From assembly GCA_030847615.1 (NCBI GenBank), contig JAUMIR010000002.1:118428309-118492308 (forward strand): a DNA stretch of 64,000 nt, given 5' to 3'. How positions within the stretch are numbered: position 1 is the first letter of the stretch; the number at the start of each line of letters is the position of its first letter. The notes beneath the pieces are model-generated. The model ran no database searches and was not told the origin of the DNA. It worked only from the letters and a program-made list of their open reading frames with translations. Of this stretch, positions 21,291 through 33,117 are shown in pieces. This DNA is from Gambelia wislizenii (taxonomy: Eukaryota; Chordata; Lepidosauria; Squamata; Crotaphytidae). The position numbers and the translations under genes were made by a program.

Positions 21291-22094
21291 CTACCACTAC
21301 TCTGTGGTGATAGATAATGGACCCAAGGAAAGAAGAGTAGGCTACATCTACAATGACCTCATGTGTCTTTCTGCCATTTTCCACTTTCTCTGTCCAGACA
21401 CTCTTGATTCCAGTCTGGGTGGCTGCACTGGGTTTTTGAAAGTTCTCCTTCAGTTTACAGTGCCATATGGGTTTGCGTCATCAGTCAATTACAAATTCTT
21501 TTCCTATCTAAATTAAATGATTTGTTAATTTGGGTGAGTGGCTGGGGAGCTTTGTCTGTGATGGTGAACAGCTTGCATCCTCTTGGAGACATATAGTGAT
21601 TTGGTGCCACTGGATACTTTCCGGGGTTGTTTTCAATTTAGATGTGAATTGAATGAGGAGAAAAAAATGTTTCTCTTGGCAATTTGATAGGCACTTGCTT
21701 TTCTGACAGATGCTACAGTTTATTATCCCACTGGGACAATATTTTGTAGTTCAGAATTGCTAATTATTTCAAAAGCTGAGCTATGAATGAGGAGCAGGAT
21801 GTGTCTGTTGCCAGATAGTGTTCTGGTCTCATCTGTTTGTTTGTTTTTCTTCAGTGCCTGCAGCACATGCGAGCTGTGACTGCTTGCTTGCATTGGGGAC
21901 ACTTTTGGCTAATTCATACTTGTGTGCAGCACACTCTTTCCATCTGCTTGTGGGGGATTCCAGGACTATGAGCAGGAACAGTCTTGATGGGCCTTTTTAG
22001 AAACTTTATGCGGGTTTTCTTTTCAGATATATGTCAAGTGCTCCACAGTCTTGCACCAAAGCAATTATAATTTCATGTTGGCATTGCTACAAGA
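21291..22094. other. No feature recognised
   Basis: No coding domain or named repeat. Confidence 0.45.
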
Positions 22095-22317
22095 GTAGCC
22101 TTTTCCAACCTGGTGACTTCCAGATTTTTTGGGCTGCAGCTTTGCTCAGCCTCAGCCATGCTAGATAATGGCCAGTGATAAGGGATGATGGAGTTGTAAT
22201 CTAAAACATCTAGAAGCACTAAGTTGGCAAATTTTGCTTGCAAAGAATTTGCATTAGCCTTTCACAACCTGGGTTTCCCCTGATGTTTAGACTACAACTC
22301 TCATCAGGCCTAACCTT
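22095..22317. mobile_element. hAT-type MITE relics (two, adjacent)
   Basis: TAGCCTTTTCCAACCTGGTG, CCAGCCATGC-like centre and GGGATGATGGAGTTGTAATC form one decayed element to about 22,238. A second copy starts near 22,256 (TAGCCTTTCACAACCTGGGT, then ACTACAACTCTCATCAGGCC) and is cut by the CR1 3' end. Confidence 0.6.
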
Positions 22318-24085
22318 CATAGAATCATGAAATTATAGAGTTGGAAGGGCCACCTGAGCCATCTAGTTCAACCCTCTGCTCAGTGAAGGATCTCTAGCTA
22401 GAGCCCCTTCCTGAAGCCATCCAGAGAAGGAGACCCCACCTCTTCTCTAGGCAATTGGTTCCATTGCCAAACCACTGTCACTGTCAAGAAGTTCCTTCTA
22501 ATGTTCAATTGAAATCTACCCTCCTGTAATTTAAAACCATTACACCTAGGTCTACTCTCTGAGGAAGCAGAGAACAAGCAAGCACCCTCATCTTTGTGGC
22601 AGCCCTTGAGGTATTAAAGATCGCGATCATGTCACCCCTCAGTCTTCTCTTCAACAAGCTGAACAGGCCCAGCTCCTTCAATCTTTCCTCATGTTTTACT
22701 CTCTGCACCTCTTACCATCCTCGTTGTCCTTCTCTGAACCCGCTCCTACTTGTCTATATCCTTCTTAAAATGAGGTGTCCCAAACTAAACACAGTACTCT
22801 AGATGAGGCCTGAACAGCACAGAATATAGTGGAACTATTACTTCCCTCAACTTGGAAACTATGCTTCTATTAATGCAGGCTAAGATAACATTTGCCTTCT
22901 TTGCTGCAGCATCACACTGCTGGCTAATGTTCAATTTATGATCAACAATAATCCCAAGGTCGTTTTCATACATAGTACTGCTGAGTCAAGTATCCTCCAT
23001 CCTATACCTATGCATTTGGGTTTTTATGGCCTAAATGTAGAATTTTGCATTTGTCTCTGTTGGATTTCATTTTATTAATTTCAGGCCAGTTTTCTAGTTA
23101 ATCTAGGTCCTTTTGAATTCTGTTCCTATCTTCCAACATGTTAGCTACTTCTCCCACTTTTGTATCATCTGCATATCTGATAAGGATTCCTTTCACCCTA
23201 TCAAGTATATCATTGATAAAAAATATTGAAGAGTATTGGCCCCAGGACAGAAACCTGTGACACTCCACTTGAGACCATCTTCCAATCTTAAGCACATGAT
23301 AACTCTTTGAGCAGTTCTACAAAGTTATGGACCCATCTGATGGTGTTTCCATCTATTTCATATTTAATTAGTTTGCTAATCAAAATTCTGTCTGCGACCT
23401 TATCACACGCTTTGCTGAAATCCAGATAAATGACATCCACAGCATTCCCACCAACTGCTAAACTAGTGACCATATCAAAAAAAGATATAAGGTTGGTTTG
23501 GGAAGATTTGTTCTTGACACACCCATGCTGTCTCCTGCTACTCACTGCATTGTCATCAGGATACTTACATACAAACTTTCATATAATCTGTTCCAATATT
23601 TTTTCCTAGTATTGAGGTCAGGATGACCGGCCTGTAGTTTACTTGTCTCCAGTCCTCTGGTACCTCTCCAGGATTTCTAAAAAATGACAGTAAGTGGTTC
23701 TGCAAGTATGTCAACAAGTTCCTTCAATATACTGGGGTGCAGTTCACCTGGCCCTACAGATTTGAACATATTTAGGTTAACTAGGTGATTTGAACATATT
23801 TAGGTTAACTAACTCCTTATCAATCATAATTTGCAACCCAGATTCTTTACCAAGGTCTCTGCTGATGCATGGACACACATGATCCTCTTTTTTGGGGGAA
23901 AACTGAAGCAAAGTAGGTATTGAGCAGTTCTGCTTTTTCATTGTGATCTGCTAGCATTTTGCCATCCTTGCTGAGCAGCGGTCCCACCATCTTCTTTGTC
24001 ACTCTCTTGCTTTGAACCTATTTTTTTTTTAAAAAAAAAACTTGCTTGTCTAGTCTTAGCTCATTTTGAGCTTTAGCATGGCCAG
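22318..24085 (-). mobile_element. CR1 LINE, old 5'-truncated copy
   Basis: The complement gives CR1 reverse transcriptase in order: SFFDMVTSLAVGGNAVDVIYLDFSKA (near 23,480-23,400), ILIRYADDTKVGEVANMLED (near 23,200-23,140), [27 protein letters not shown] (22,975-22,900) and [31 protein letters not shown] (near 22,700-22,620). The YADD catalytic motif survives, but stops and frameshifts break every frame. The 3' end at 22,318 carries a degraded CATAGAATCATG octamer region. It is more diverged than the copies at 29,071 and 35,876, so it belongs to an older wave. It also has an internal 25-bp tandem duplication at 23,761-23,812. Confidence 0.9.
23761..23812. repeat. 25-bp tandem duplication inside CR1
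   Basis: GATTTGAACATATTTAGGTT-AACTA is present twice in direct repeat, separated by three bases. It arose after the CR1 insertion or in its source copy. Confidence 0.9.
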
Positions 24086-24475
24086 TGGTCGCAGACAGTA
24101 AGGTTGTAGACCAAACCCCTAGGGAACAGAGTATGGTCCACAGCCTTTAAATTCTCTGTATCTTGCCTCAACCTGTTCTTACAAGGCTTGTTAAAATTCT
24201 TGGAGCTTGGATTGTTGGAGCACAGGATTGAGAATTGGGGCTTGCCTGCTAGATTGCCATGTGGTTCAGACGCACAGCAGTCAGGCAGCATGGGTCCACC
24301 AGCACCAGTGATGGGGGATGGCTCAGGCCAATCTTAGCATAGCAGCAGCAATATGTGCTGAAGCAGAAACATTCCCTCCCAACCTTACTTGTGACTGATT
24401 GTGCCTCTGAATAAAAGATTTCACTCTATGGAGTGATACCAGGCTCTGTGTTAGAATTTTTTGGAATCACTCATG
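24086..24475 (+). mobile_element. Possible LTR (decayed)
   Basis: AATAAA at 24,410-24,415 is followed within 50 bp by ATACCAGGCTCTGTGTTAG, an R-U5-like layout, after a U3-like stretch with no coding. Termini are not fixed and there is no internal coding region, so confidence is low. Confidence 0.3.
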
Positions 24476-24574
24476 GTGAGAATAAGCTAAAAGGGAACTT
24501 GGCAATGTAATCACTAACATAGCTGTAGCATGCTACTTATATTGATTTCAAAATGTCTCTCTGTACAGGTTCTG

Positions 24575-24589
24575 CTCTCTCTCTCTCTC

Positions 24590-24628
<39 letters not shown>
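24575..24628. repeat. (CT)n(GT)n microsatellite
   Basis: A compound dinucleotide repeat, CT then GT, of about 54 bp. Confidence 0.95.
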
Positions 24629-24630
<2 letters not shown>

Positions 24631-24776
24631 CGTGTCTTGCTGGCTTCTTCTACTCATGTATACTATCCCCAAAGGATGCAAAATCATCTTCAAATACGAC
24701 ACCATAGCTGTTACAATTCAGCCCATTCTATGCTTCACCTGTACACACATTTGACAGCGCAATACCTTTCAGTGCA

Positions 24777-25774
24777 TCTTACTGAAAAAGATGATTGTAA
24801 ATAAAGTTGGAGCAAGAACACAACCTTGCTTCACTCCATTAATTACTAGAAAGGGCTCTGAAAGAGCATCGCCATATCTGACTTGACTGTGCTGGCCGTC
24901 ATGTAGCAAGGTAATCATTTTAAGGAATTTGGGGGGACATCCTAGTCTTTCCAGGATTGCCACAGACCTTTTCTATTCTCAGTGTCAAAGGCTTTGGGAA
25001 GCATCATCTCCTCAGATGCCAAGATTGAAAAAGAGATTGATCACAGATTAGCAAAGGCATATAGCGCATTTGGAAGACATTACAAAAGAGTCTGGAGTAA
25101 CAAACAACTGAGGCGAAGCACAAAAATCAATGTCTATAGAGCCATTGTACTGTCTATTCTCCTTTACGGGTCTGAAACATGGGTCACCTATCGCCACCAC
25201 TTATGACTCCTCAAACATTTCCATCAGCGCTGTCTACATACAATCCTAAATATACACTGGACTGACTATATGACAAATGTTGCTGTCCTTGAGCAAGCAG
25301 GGGTCACCAGCATTGACGCCATGATATTGAGAACACAGCTGCGCTGGGTAAGGCACGTTCAAGGATGAAGGACCATCGCCTGCCAAAAATAGTACTCTAC
25401 GGTGAACTCGCCATGGGTCAGCGTAAGAGGAGCGCTCCAAAAAAGCGATACAAGGACTCCCTGAAACAACATCTCAGGCTTGGCCAAATTGATCACCAAC
25501 AATGGTCTGCCCTGGCTTCACATGAGGAGGCATGGAGATACAGTATCCACAATGCTGGAGCCTTATTTGAGAACTCACACCGAACAAGTCTTGAAGAGAA
25601 ACAACAACGCAGAAAGAATTACAACCCGGAAACATCACCCAAGGAGACCCTCTGCTGTGCTTTCTGCAACGGACTTGTTTATCTCAGATTGGCCTTTTTT
25701 AGTCATCAGTGCACTTGCAGAAAGTGCAGGATGAGTCCTTCCTGAATCTTCGTTTGCAAAGAAAAGCCAGAGAT
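24777..25774 (+). mobile_element. Zinc-finger LINE with 5' inversion (twin priming)
   Basis: The copy has two opposed parts. From 24,777 to about 24,996 the complement encodes LERLGCPPKFLKMITLLHDG and GVKQGCVLAPTLFTI, the RT palm. From about 24,996 to 25,774 the + strand encodes GSIISSDAKIEKEIDHRLAK, SILLYGSETWVTYRHHL, KKRYKDSLKQHLRLGQIDHQ and finally the C-terminal CCAFCN finger region. About 130 codons of RT between the two blocks are missing. CTTTCAGTGCA flanks both ends (24,766-24,776 and 25,775-25,785). The inversion with loss at the junction is the signature of twin priming. Frameshifts and stops are present, and the GA tail is only GCCAGAGA. Confidence 0.88.
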
Positions 25775-25785
25775 CTTTCAGTGCA

Positions 25786-27436
25786 CTTGCCCTGCCCTGG
25801 TAACTAAGTTATTGTGCCTGATTAATCACATATGTGGCCTTTCAGTGAGCAAAGAAATTGTGTGGCATGTCTTGGTGATGTTCGTGACTATGTTTGCATA
25901 CAAAGCTAATCCAGCATTCCTCAGAATTCTAGGTTATTGTTTATTAGCATGCATATTAGTGGTCACTGTTCTGCTTGACGTTTTCTGCATCTAGGAAAAC
26001 TAAACTAACCAGGATCTTACCAGGCTGAAAAGAGCTTGGTGTTGCATCTGAACCTGGACCCTGGCTTGTTGTTTCTCTAACAAGCTTGGATCTGGGAGCC
26101 AAGTACAAAACATTGATTCTGGGACAAAGATTACGTACAAAATCTTAGTAAGCCTTTCTTCCCTACTGAGTTTCTGGTTAGTTTAGCTGCTCCTGCTTTT
26201 ATGAGCAGCCCAAAGAGTAGCATCCAGGCAGCATACAGAAGCACACTTGCTCATTGAGTGAGAAGCCAGGATTCTGAAGAATTCTAGTTTAGTATTTTGT
26301 GCAAACTTTTCCAGTGTAGTGGATGACTGTCACACTGTTGGAATAAGTGACAGTATCACCAATAAATTTTGAGCTTTCACATTGGGTTATGCATCTTGGG
26401 TATGATAGGATAATATTAAGGAATGGTCAGATTTACCCTTCTGATCATGGGAAATACTGTGCCAATTTGAAAGGTGTGCCTTCCTTTTTCATAAGAGAAC
26501 TTGTTTCTGTTTCTAGTGCCTTTGCAATTCTATTTACTGTTCCTTTTCTGTGATCCCTCAGGCAAGGAAGGGCTGTAACAGAGCTCAGATTACAACAAGG
26601 AGGCTAAAATAGTGTGTTGCACTGCATAAGACAGTTCATGGATGTGCTCAGTGTCTGAAAACCAACTTTCTAACAACCCCTGACTCTATAGGAGCCAATG
26701 CATAAATTTCCAGTTACTTCTGTGAAATAAAATTAAGCATGCTGTGCACACTGAGGGAGGCAGAGTGCTATAAACCTTCACAACAGAGTAAAAGGTGCAT
26801 AAATTCACCTCTGTTTTCTCAGAAGCAATGAGAGTGTTCACCTGTAATACATCGCACTCTCCTTTACTTTTGGAAGAGTAGCTGTGTTAAGGCTGTTGCA
26901 ACAAAGATAACAAAGTACTGTGGCTCTTAGTAAGCTCTTGTGGAGCCGGCTTCTAAGAAAGTAGGCTTTGTTCCCTGAAAACTCTTGTCATAATTGCTCA
27001 GTCTTTGATTACTTGCATGCATCTAAGGATTTGAAAGCAGTATACACAGATCACAATACATGCATTAGAACCTGTATGTAAAATTGGTGTACAATATCTA
27101 CATTATGCAGAAGAATAAAATAAATGGGTGAACTGCACTAGGAAAGCTTTCATAAATAGATTCGTAGGTCTTCAACATATACCTAGAAATAGAACTATGA
27201 GGGAGAAGAATATTTTACATAGTGAGCACCACCACATCAAATGACCCTGCTCCAAAAAACTGCAGGGCTGAACTCAGAAGCTTAACCTTTCCAGATGACC
27301 TGGGGAATGAGTGGGTTTGTGAGGGAGAAGATGATCTCTCAAGTAACTAGGTACAAGGTTTTTATGGCTTTTATACACTAAAAACCAAAGCCTTAAACAT
27401 GGCCAAGTAGCAATGCAACTCCTTTTGTTTTTCTTA
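25786..27436. other. No named feature; possible LINE text near 27,290-27,420
   Basis: Most of this is unassigned. Near 27,350 AAGGTTTTTATGGCTTTTAT and AACATGGCCAAGTAGCAATG resemble complements of old L2-type coding DNA but are too degraded to call. No exon is supported. Confidence 0.4.
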
Positions 27437-30400
27437 ACTGCTGTCAAATTGACTTCAACTTATGGTGACCCAATAAATGAGAGACCTCCAAGTCACCCTG
27501 TCATTGACAGCCTTGCTTAGGTCTTGCAGACTCAAGGCCGTGGCTTCCTTGATTGAGTCTATCCATCTGGAATGCAGTCTTCCTCTTTTCCTACTGCCTT
27601 CTATGTTGCCAAACAATATTGTCTTCTCTAGTGAGTCATGTCTTCTCTCATAATGTCCAAAGTACAACAGTCTCAGTTTAGTCATCCTGGCTTCTAGGGA
27701 GAGTTCAGGCTGGATTCTTTAGGACCTATTTATTTGTCTTTCTAGCAGTCCATAGTATCCATAAAACGGCATCCAGTACCACATTTCAAATGAGTTGATT
27801 TTCTTCTTATCAGCTTTCTTCACTGTCCAGATTTCACAGCCATACACAGAAATGGGAAATATGATGGCATGGACAATCCTAACTTAAGTATTCAATGATA
27901 TATATTTACACTTCACAATCTTGTCTAATTTCTTCTTCATTGCTGCCCTTCTAAGTCCTAGCCTTCTTCTGATTTCTTGACTGCAGTCTCCATTCTGATT
28001 AATGACTGAGCCAAAGTACAAAAAATATTTAACCATTTCAATGTCTTCATCATCCACTTTAAATTTATGTAAATCATCTGTGGTCATTATTTTTGTTTTC
28101 TTTAAGTTTGATTGTAAACCTGCCTTTGCACATATTCCTTGACTTTCTTCAGTAATTGTTCCAAGTCTTTGCTATTTTCTGCTAGTAGTGTGATGTCTGC
28201 ATATCTTAAATGGTTGATCTTCTTTCCTCCAATTTACATGCCTCCTTCCTACAAATCTAATCTTGCTTTCAGTATATGTTCAGCACACCAGTTAAACAGA
28301 TAGGGTGATTAAAATGCAGCCTTGCCTTTGCAATTGGAAACAATTCTGTTTCTTCACATTCTGCCCTGACAACAGCCTTTTCTCCTGAGTAAAGATTATG
28401 CATTAGGACAATCAAACGTTGTGGCACATCCATTTTTAAAAGAGCAATACAGTTTTCCATGATCTACACAACCAAAGGCTTTCTATAATCTATAAAGCAC
28501 AGGGAGATTTTCTTCTGAAATTATTTGGTGCAGTCCATTATCCAACATACATTTGCAGTATGATCCCTTGTGCCTCTTCCTTTCCTGAACCCAGCTTGGA
28601 CATCTGCCATTTCTTGCACCATATATAAATAAACGTCTTTATCATAGAATTTTGAGAATCACTTAGCTTGCTTGGGAGGTTAATGCAATGTTCCTGTGGT
28701 TACTGCAATCCCTGGTGTCCCCTTTCTTGGGGACTGGAATGTATAGGGGACATTTCCAATCTGTGAGCCATTGTATTGTTTTCCATATTTGTTGACAGGT
28801 TTTAGTTAGAACTAGAGTATAAATTAATTAGAGTATATTCTGTCTCTGTAGCTTGAAGCAGCCCTATTAGTATGCCATCTATAGCTGGTGATTTATTTCT
28901 GCCAAGTGCTCTGAGTGCAACTTGCACTTTACTTTCTAAAATTACGGGTTCATCTTCAAATGGTTCTTCTTTGAATGAACCTGTTATCCTTTCATCTCTT
29001 TTATATAATTCTTCAGTGTATTGTTTCCATTGGCTTTTTATTTCTACTTGGTCATGTAATATGTCACCCTAATAGAATCATAGAATCATAGAATTGCAGA
29101 GTTGGAAGAGACCACGAGGGCCATCCAGTCCAACCCCCTGCCATGCAGGAAATCACGATCAAAGCATCCCTGACAGATGGCCATCCAGCCTCTGTTTAAA
29201 GACCTCCAAGGAAGGAGACCCCACCATGCTCCGAGGGAGTGCGTTCCACTGCCGAACAGCTCTTACTGTCAAAAAGTTCCTCCTAATGTTGAGGTGGAAT
29301 CTCTGTTCCTGGAGCTTGCACCCATTGCTCCGTGTTCCAGTCTCTGGAGCAGCAGAAAACAAGCCTGTTCCATCCTCAGCGTGACATCCCTTCAAATACT
29401 TAAACAGGGCTATCATATCGCCTCTTAACCATCTTTTTTCCAGGCTAAACATACCCAGCTCCCTAAGTTTCTCCTCATAAGGCATCATTTCCAGACCTTT
29501 CACCATTTTAGTTGCCCTTCTGTGGACATGCTCCAATTTGTCAATATCCTTTCTGAATTGTGGTGCCCAGAACTGGACACAGTATTCTAAGTGAGGTCTG
29601 TCCAAGGCAGAACAGAGTGGCACTATTACTTCCCTTGATCTAGACACTATACTTCTATTGATTACAGCCCAAAATCGCATTGGCCTTTTTAGCTGCCGCA
29701 TCGCACTGTTGGCTCATGTTCAACTTGTGGTCTACTAGGACTCCTAGATCCCTTTCGCACGTAGTCTCATTCAGCCAGGTCTCTCCCATCCTATATCTAT
29801 GCATTTCATTTTTTTGCCCTAAGTGCAGTACCTTACATTTCTCCGTATTGAATTTCATTTTGTTAGCTTTGGCCCAGCTCTCCAGTCTATCCAGGTCATT
29901 CTGAATTTTGATCCTGTCCTCTAGGGTATTAGCTACTCCTCCTAATTTGGTGTCATCTGCAAATTTGATAAGTATGCCCCTAATTCCCTCATCCAAGTCA
30001 TTGATAAAGATGTTGAATAGCACTGGGCCCAGGACAGAACCCTGTGGCACCCCACTGATCACATCTTTCCAAGATGAAGAGGAGCCACTGCTGAGCACCC
30101 TTTGGGTTCAGCCGGTCAACCAATTACAAATCCATTGAACAGTTAACTTGTCTAGCCCTCATTTTACAAGCTTGTTTGCAAGAATGTCATGGGGAACCTT
30201 GTCAAAGGCCTTACTGAAATCAAGGTATGCGATGTCCACAGCATTCCCTTCATCTACCAAGCTGGTAACTTTATCAAAAAAAGAGATCAGATTAGTCTGG
30301 CATGACTTGTTTCTCTGAAACCCATGTTGACTTTTTGTGATTATGGCATTGCCTTCTAAATGTTCACAGACTCTTTGTTTAATGGTCTGCTCTAGAATCT

Positions 30401-32275
30401 TCCCTGGTATTGATGTCAGACTAACTGGACAATAATTGTTGGGATCCTCTTTTTTCCCCTTTTTGAAGATGGGAACAACGTTTGCCCTCCTCCAGTCTGC
30501 TGGGACTTCTCCTGTTCTCCAGGAGTTCTCAAAGATTATTGCCAATGGCTCTGAGATTATATTTGCCAGCTCTTTTAATACTCTTGGATGTAGTTCATCT
30601 GGTCCTGGAGATTTAAATTCATTTAGATTAAGAAGGTATTCCTGTACTACCTCTTTACTTATTTTGAGCTGGATTTCCCCTATTGTGTCCTCTGTTCCAT
30701 TATTCTCAGGTTGGTCCTCCTTTTCCTTTTCTGAAAACACTGAGGCAAAGAAGGTGTTGAGTAATTCTGCCTGAGACCTGCTGGTCATAATGCATCACCA
30801 CTCTCGCTTTAAATTTGCCTGTGATTTCTCAGATCCTGTGGAAGAGATCTCTTATTCTTCCTTTTTATTGTCATCTTTTATTTATTTGCATTGGTTATTA
30901 TAGTCTTTCTCTTTGTTCCTGCACGTCACTGAACAGTTGCCTTTAGGGTTCTAAACCTTTTCCTTTTGCTTCTCATCTGTCTTTAAGTGCTTGAAGAGTT
31001 TAATCTGTCATTCATTGAGCCCTCCCTTTCTTTTTGACTACAGATAGTGTCTTTTTGCATTAGTCCCTGACAATCTCCCTGGCTTTAGTCTAGAGTTCTT
31101 CTGGATTCTGGTCAATTAGGGTTAATAACGTAAATCTGTTTTTACATTATCTAAATTTTACGGGAATGTTCTTCAGGTTGTATTTTGTCCCTGTGATTGG
31201 TTTAGTGATCTTCTTTAGCTTTACTCTAATTTTTGATATTAGTAGTTCATTGTCTGTGCTACAATCTGCTCTCGGTCTTGGTTTTGCATAGAGAATGTAG
31301 CTTCTCCATCATCTGCTTCCAATTGTACAGTCTATTTGATTTCTATATTGACCATCTGGTGATGTCCATGTATACAGTCACCGCCTTGGTAGCTTGAAGT
31401 ATGTATTTGCGTTGAACAAACTGTTGGCCTTGCAAAATTCATTCAGACACTCCTATGCTTCATTTCTTGATTCTAAGCCAAATTTTCCTATGATCTTTGA
31501 TTCAGTTGTGTTTCCTACTTTTGCATTCCCATTACCTCTGAATAACAAGAAGTCCTGTTTGGGTGTGTGGTCAATTTCTTCCTGGACTCCAGAATAACAT
31601 CTTTCAATTTCTTCTTCTGCCTCTGTAGTTGGAGCGTACTGTGGTTATATTGATGGGTTTTCCTTGAAGTTTTACAGATATTATTCAGCAATCTTTGCAT
31701 TACATCCTTTGATTGATATTGCTACATCTCTCCTCACTATTAATTCCACCACATTTCTTCTTAGATTTTGATTTCCTGAGTAAAACACTGTGTAATTATC
31801 TAATTCAAAATGTCCTATTCCTGTCCACTTTAGCTCGCTCACCCCAAATATTGTAATGTTTATACGTTCCATTTCTTGTTTTACAATGTCTAGCTTCCCC
31901 TGATTCATGCTTCTCACATTCCATGTTCCTATAATTTGTGCAGGTTCAGATTTTCCTTTCACCTCTGAGCACATCAACAGCTGAATGTCCTTTCAGCTTG
32001 AGTCCAGTTGCATCATTAGCCGTAGTGATACTCCTAGTTGTCCTCTGCTCTTGCCCAGTAGCTCACTGAGTTCCTTCCAACATAAGAGTGTCATCTTCTG
32101 GCACTATCTCTTTTGGATTGTCTCATCATAGGGTTTTTATGGTGTAAGACATTCAGAAGTGGTTCTTCCTTCTGCACAATATTAATAAGAGTTAGCTAAA
32201 GTGCCATTGCTAGTGTCTTTGAGAGATCCTTCACCAGTGTCAACCGCTGCTGCTGCTGCTGCCACCCAATAACTG
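27437..32275 (-). mobile_element. BovB LINE, near full length, split by CR1
   Basis: In protein order the minus strand encodes the endonuclease start IIGTWNVRSMNQGKLDIVKQ (near 31,930), SELKWTG, the pre-RT region RDLFH...EITGKF (near 30,840-30,790), RT with LYSGEKAVVRAECEETE (near 28,390-28,340), YADITLLAENSKD (near 28,206-28,170), YFGSVINQNGDCSQEIRRRLG (near 28,020-27,960) and the C-terminal MTKLRLLYFGHYERRHDSLEKTI (27,685-27,610). The 3' end at 27,437 has the complement of GGGTCACCATAAGTTGAAGTC. A GCAGCAGCAGCAGC run (near 32,266) marks the 5' UTR; the exact 5' end is uncertain. A CR1 at 29,071-30,776 interrupts the sequence between endonuclease and RT. Without it the element is about 3.1 kb. 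Several stops and a missing catalytic Asp make it inactive. Confidence 0.88.
29071..30776 (-). mobile_element. CR1 LINE inserted in BovB, relatively young
   Basis: Three long minus frames cover the RT and C-terminal region with only two frameshifts. 30,788-30,159 holds SPGPDELHPRVLKEL, ANVVPIFKKGKKEDPNNYCP, QHGFQRNKSCQTN and YLDFSKAFDKVPH. 30,098-29,655 holds SGVPQGSVLGPVLFNIFIND, then KFADDTKLGG (catalytic FADD intact) and [20 protein letters not shown]. 29,701-29,159 holds [20 protein letters not shown] to the end of the ORF. The 3' end shows tandem octamers (the complement of ATTCTATGATTCTATG). The 5' end is truncated within the polymerase ORF. BovB text resumes directly at both sides; AGG is shared at the junction, so the target duplication is at most a few bases, as usual for CR1. 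Confidence 0.93.
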
Positions 32276-33117
32276 TTTGACACATTTAGTCTGGCTCCTC
32301 AGCAAAAGCCTGTCTGCATCAGAGACCCTTTCAACAGCAGTGCTATCATCAACATAGCCTCTTGCCTGACAGGAGCACACAGTCCCACCACTGCAGAAAG
32401 GTAATGCCATGGTGAATGCAACTCCTTCTGCAGAGGTGTTATAACTGTCAGTAGATTGCCCCTCCCAGCTGCCTGTAAGAGTCCAGACTGAGCTTCAGTT
32501 CACTCAGACAACAATCACTAGTTAAAAGTGGTTTGTTGCAAAGGCATAGAAGTGAACAGGGATCGGTCATTGGCAGAACTGAGGTTCAAAGCAAAAAAGT
32601 ACACTTTGAAAAGTGGCTTGACTTCTCCCCCACTTCTGAGCACACATTCCACCCTCCATTTCACCTACCTCATTCCCAGGCTCGCAGCACAGCTGCATGG
32701 CCTTGGACATAGCCAGCACTGAGAACCGCTAGGTACTCACATTCCATACCCCTACCAATCCAATAACAATATCCACAGGTCTCTGGCTGGACTTAGAGTA
32801 ACATGTCCTAGTACAGATAGATGACCTGACACTGCCTATCTGAAGCACTAGGTACCAACTTCAGTTTCAATAAGGTTAGAAACTTAATGGCAGCTCTACA
32901 TGGAGTATATCATAGAATAGTTCATTCTGAAGGTTACCAGTGCCTGGCCCACTGTGGCCAAGTTATCATAGTCACAGAATAGCTGTGGATTGCATGCTAG
33001 CAAAAATTGGTAAAAGCTCTTAGTCACTGAAGTCACCAGGGCCTCTGGCAAGAAGGATTCCCAAAGAGGCCCTTCAAATTGTGTACCTGGTTTTTCAGAG
33101 GCATTGTCACAATATGA
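32276..33117. other. No feature recognised
   Basis: Might include remaining BovB 5' UTR at its left edge. The rest shows no coding domain or named repeat. Confidence 0.4.

Noticed and set aside
20625..21384. Two overlapping minus frames of about 137 residues as an exon pair
   Set aside because: No domain, low codon structure, and part of the second frame lies in a hAT MITE relic at 21,192-21,290.
17641..24475. Full endogenous retrovirus between the two LTR-like stretches
   Set aside because: The two stretches (17,641-18,299 and 24,086-24,475) do not match each other, and no gag, pol or env motif lies between them.
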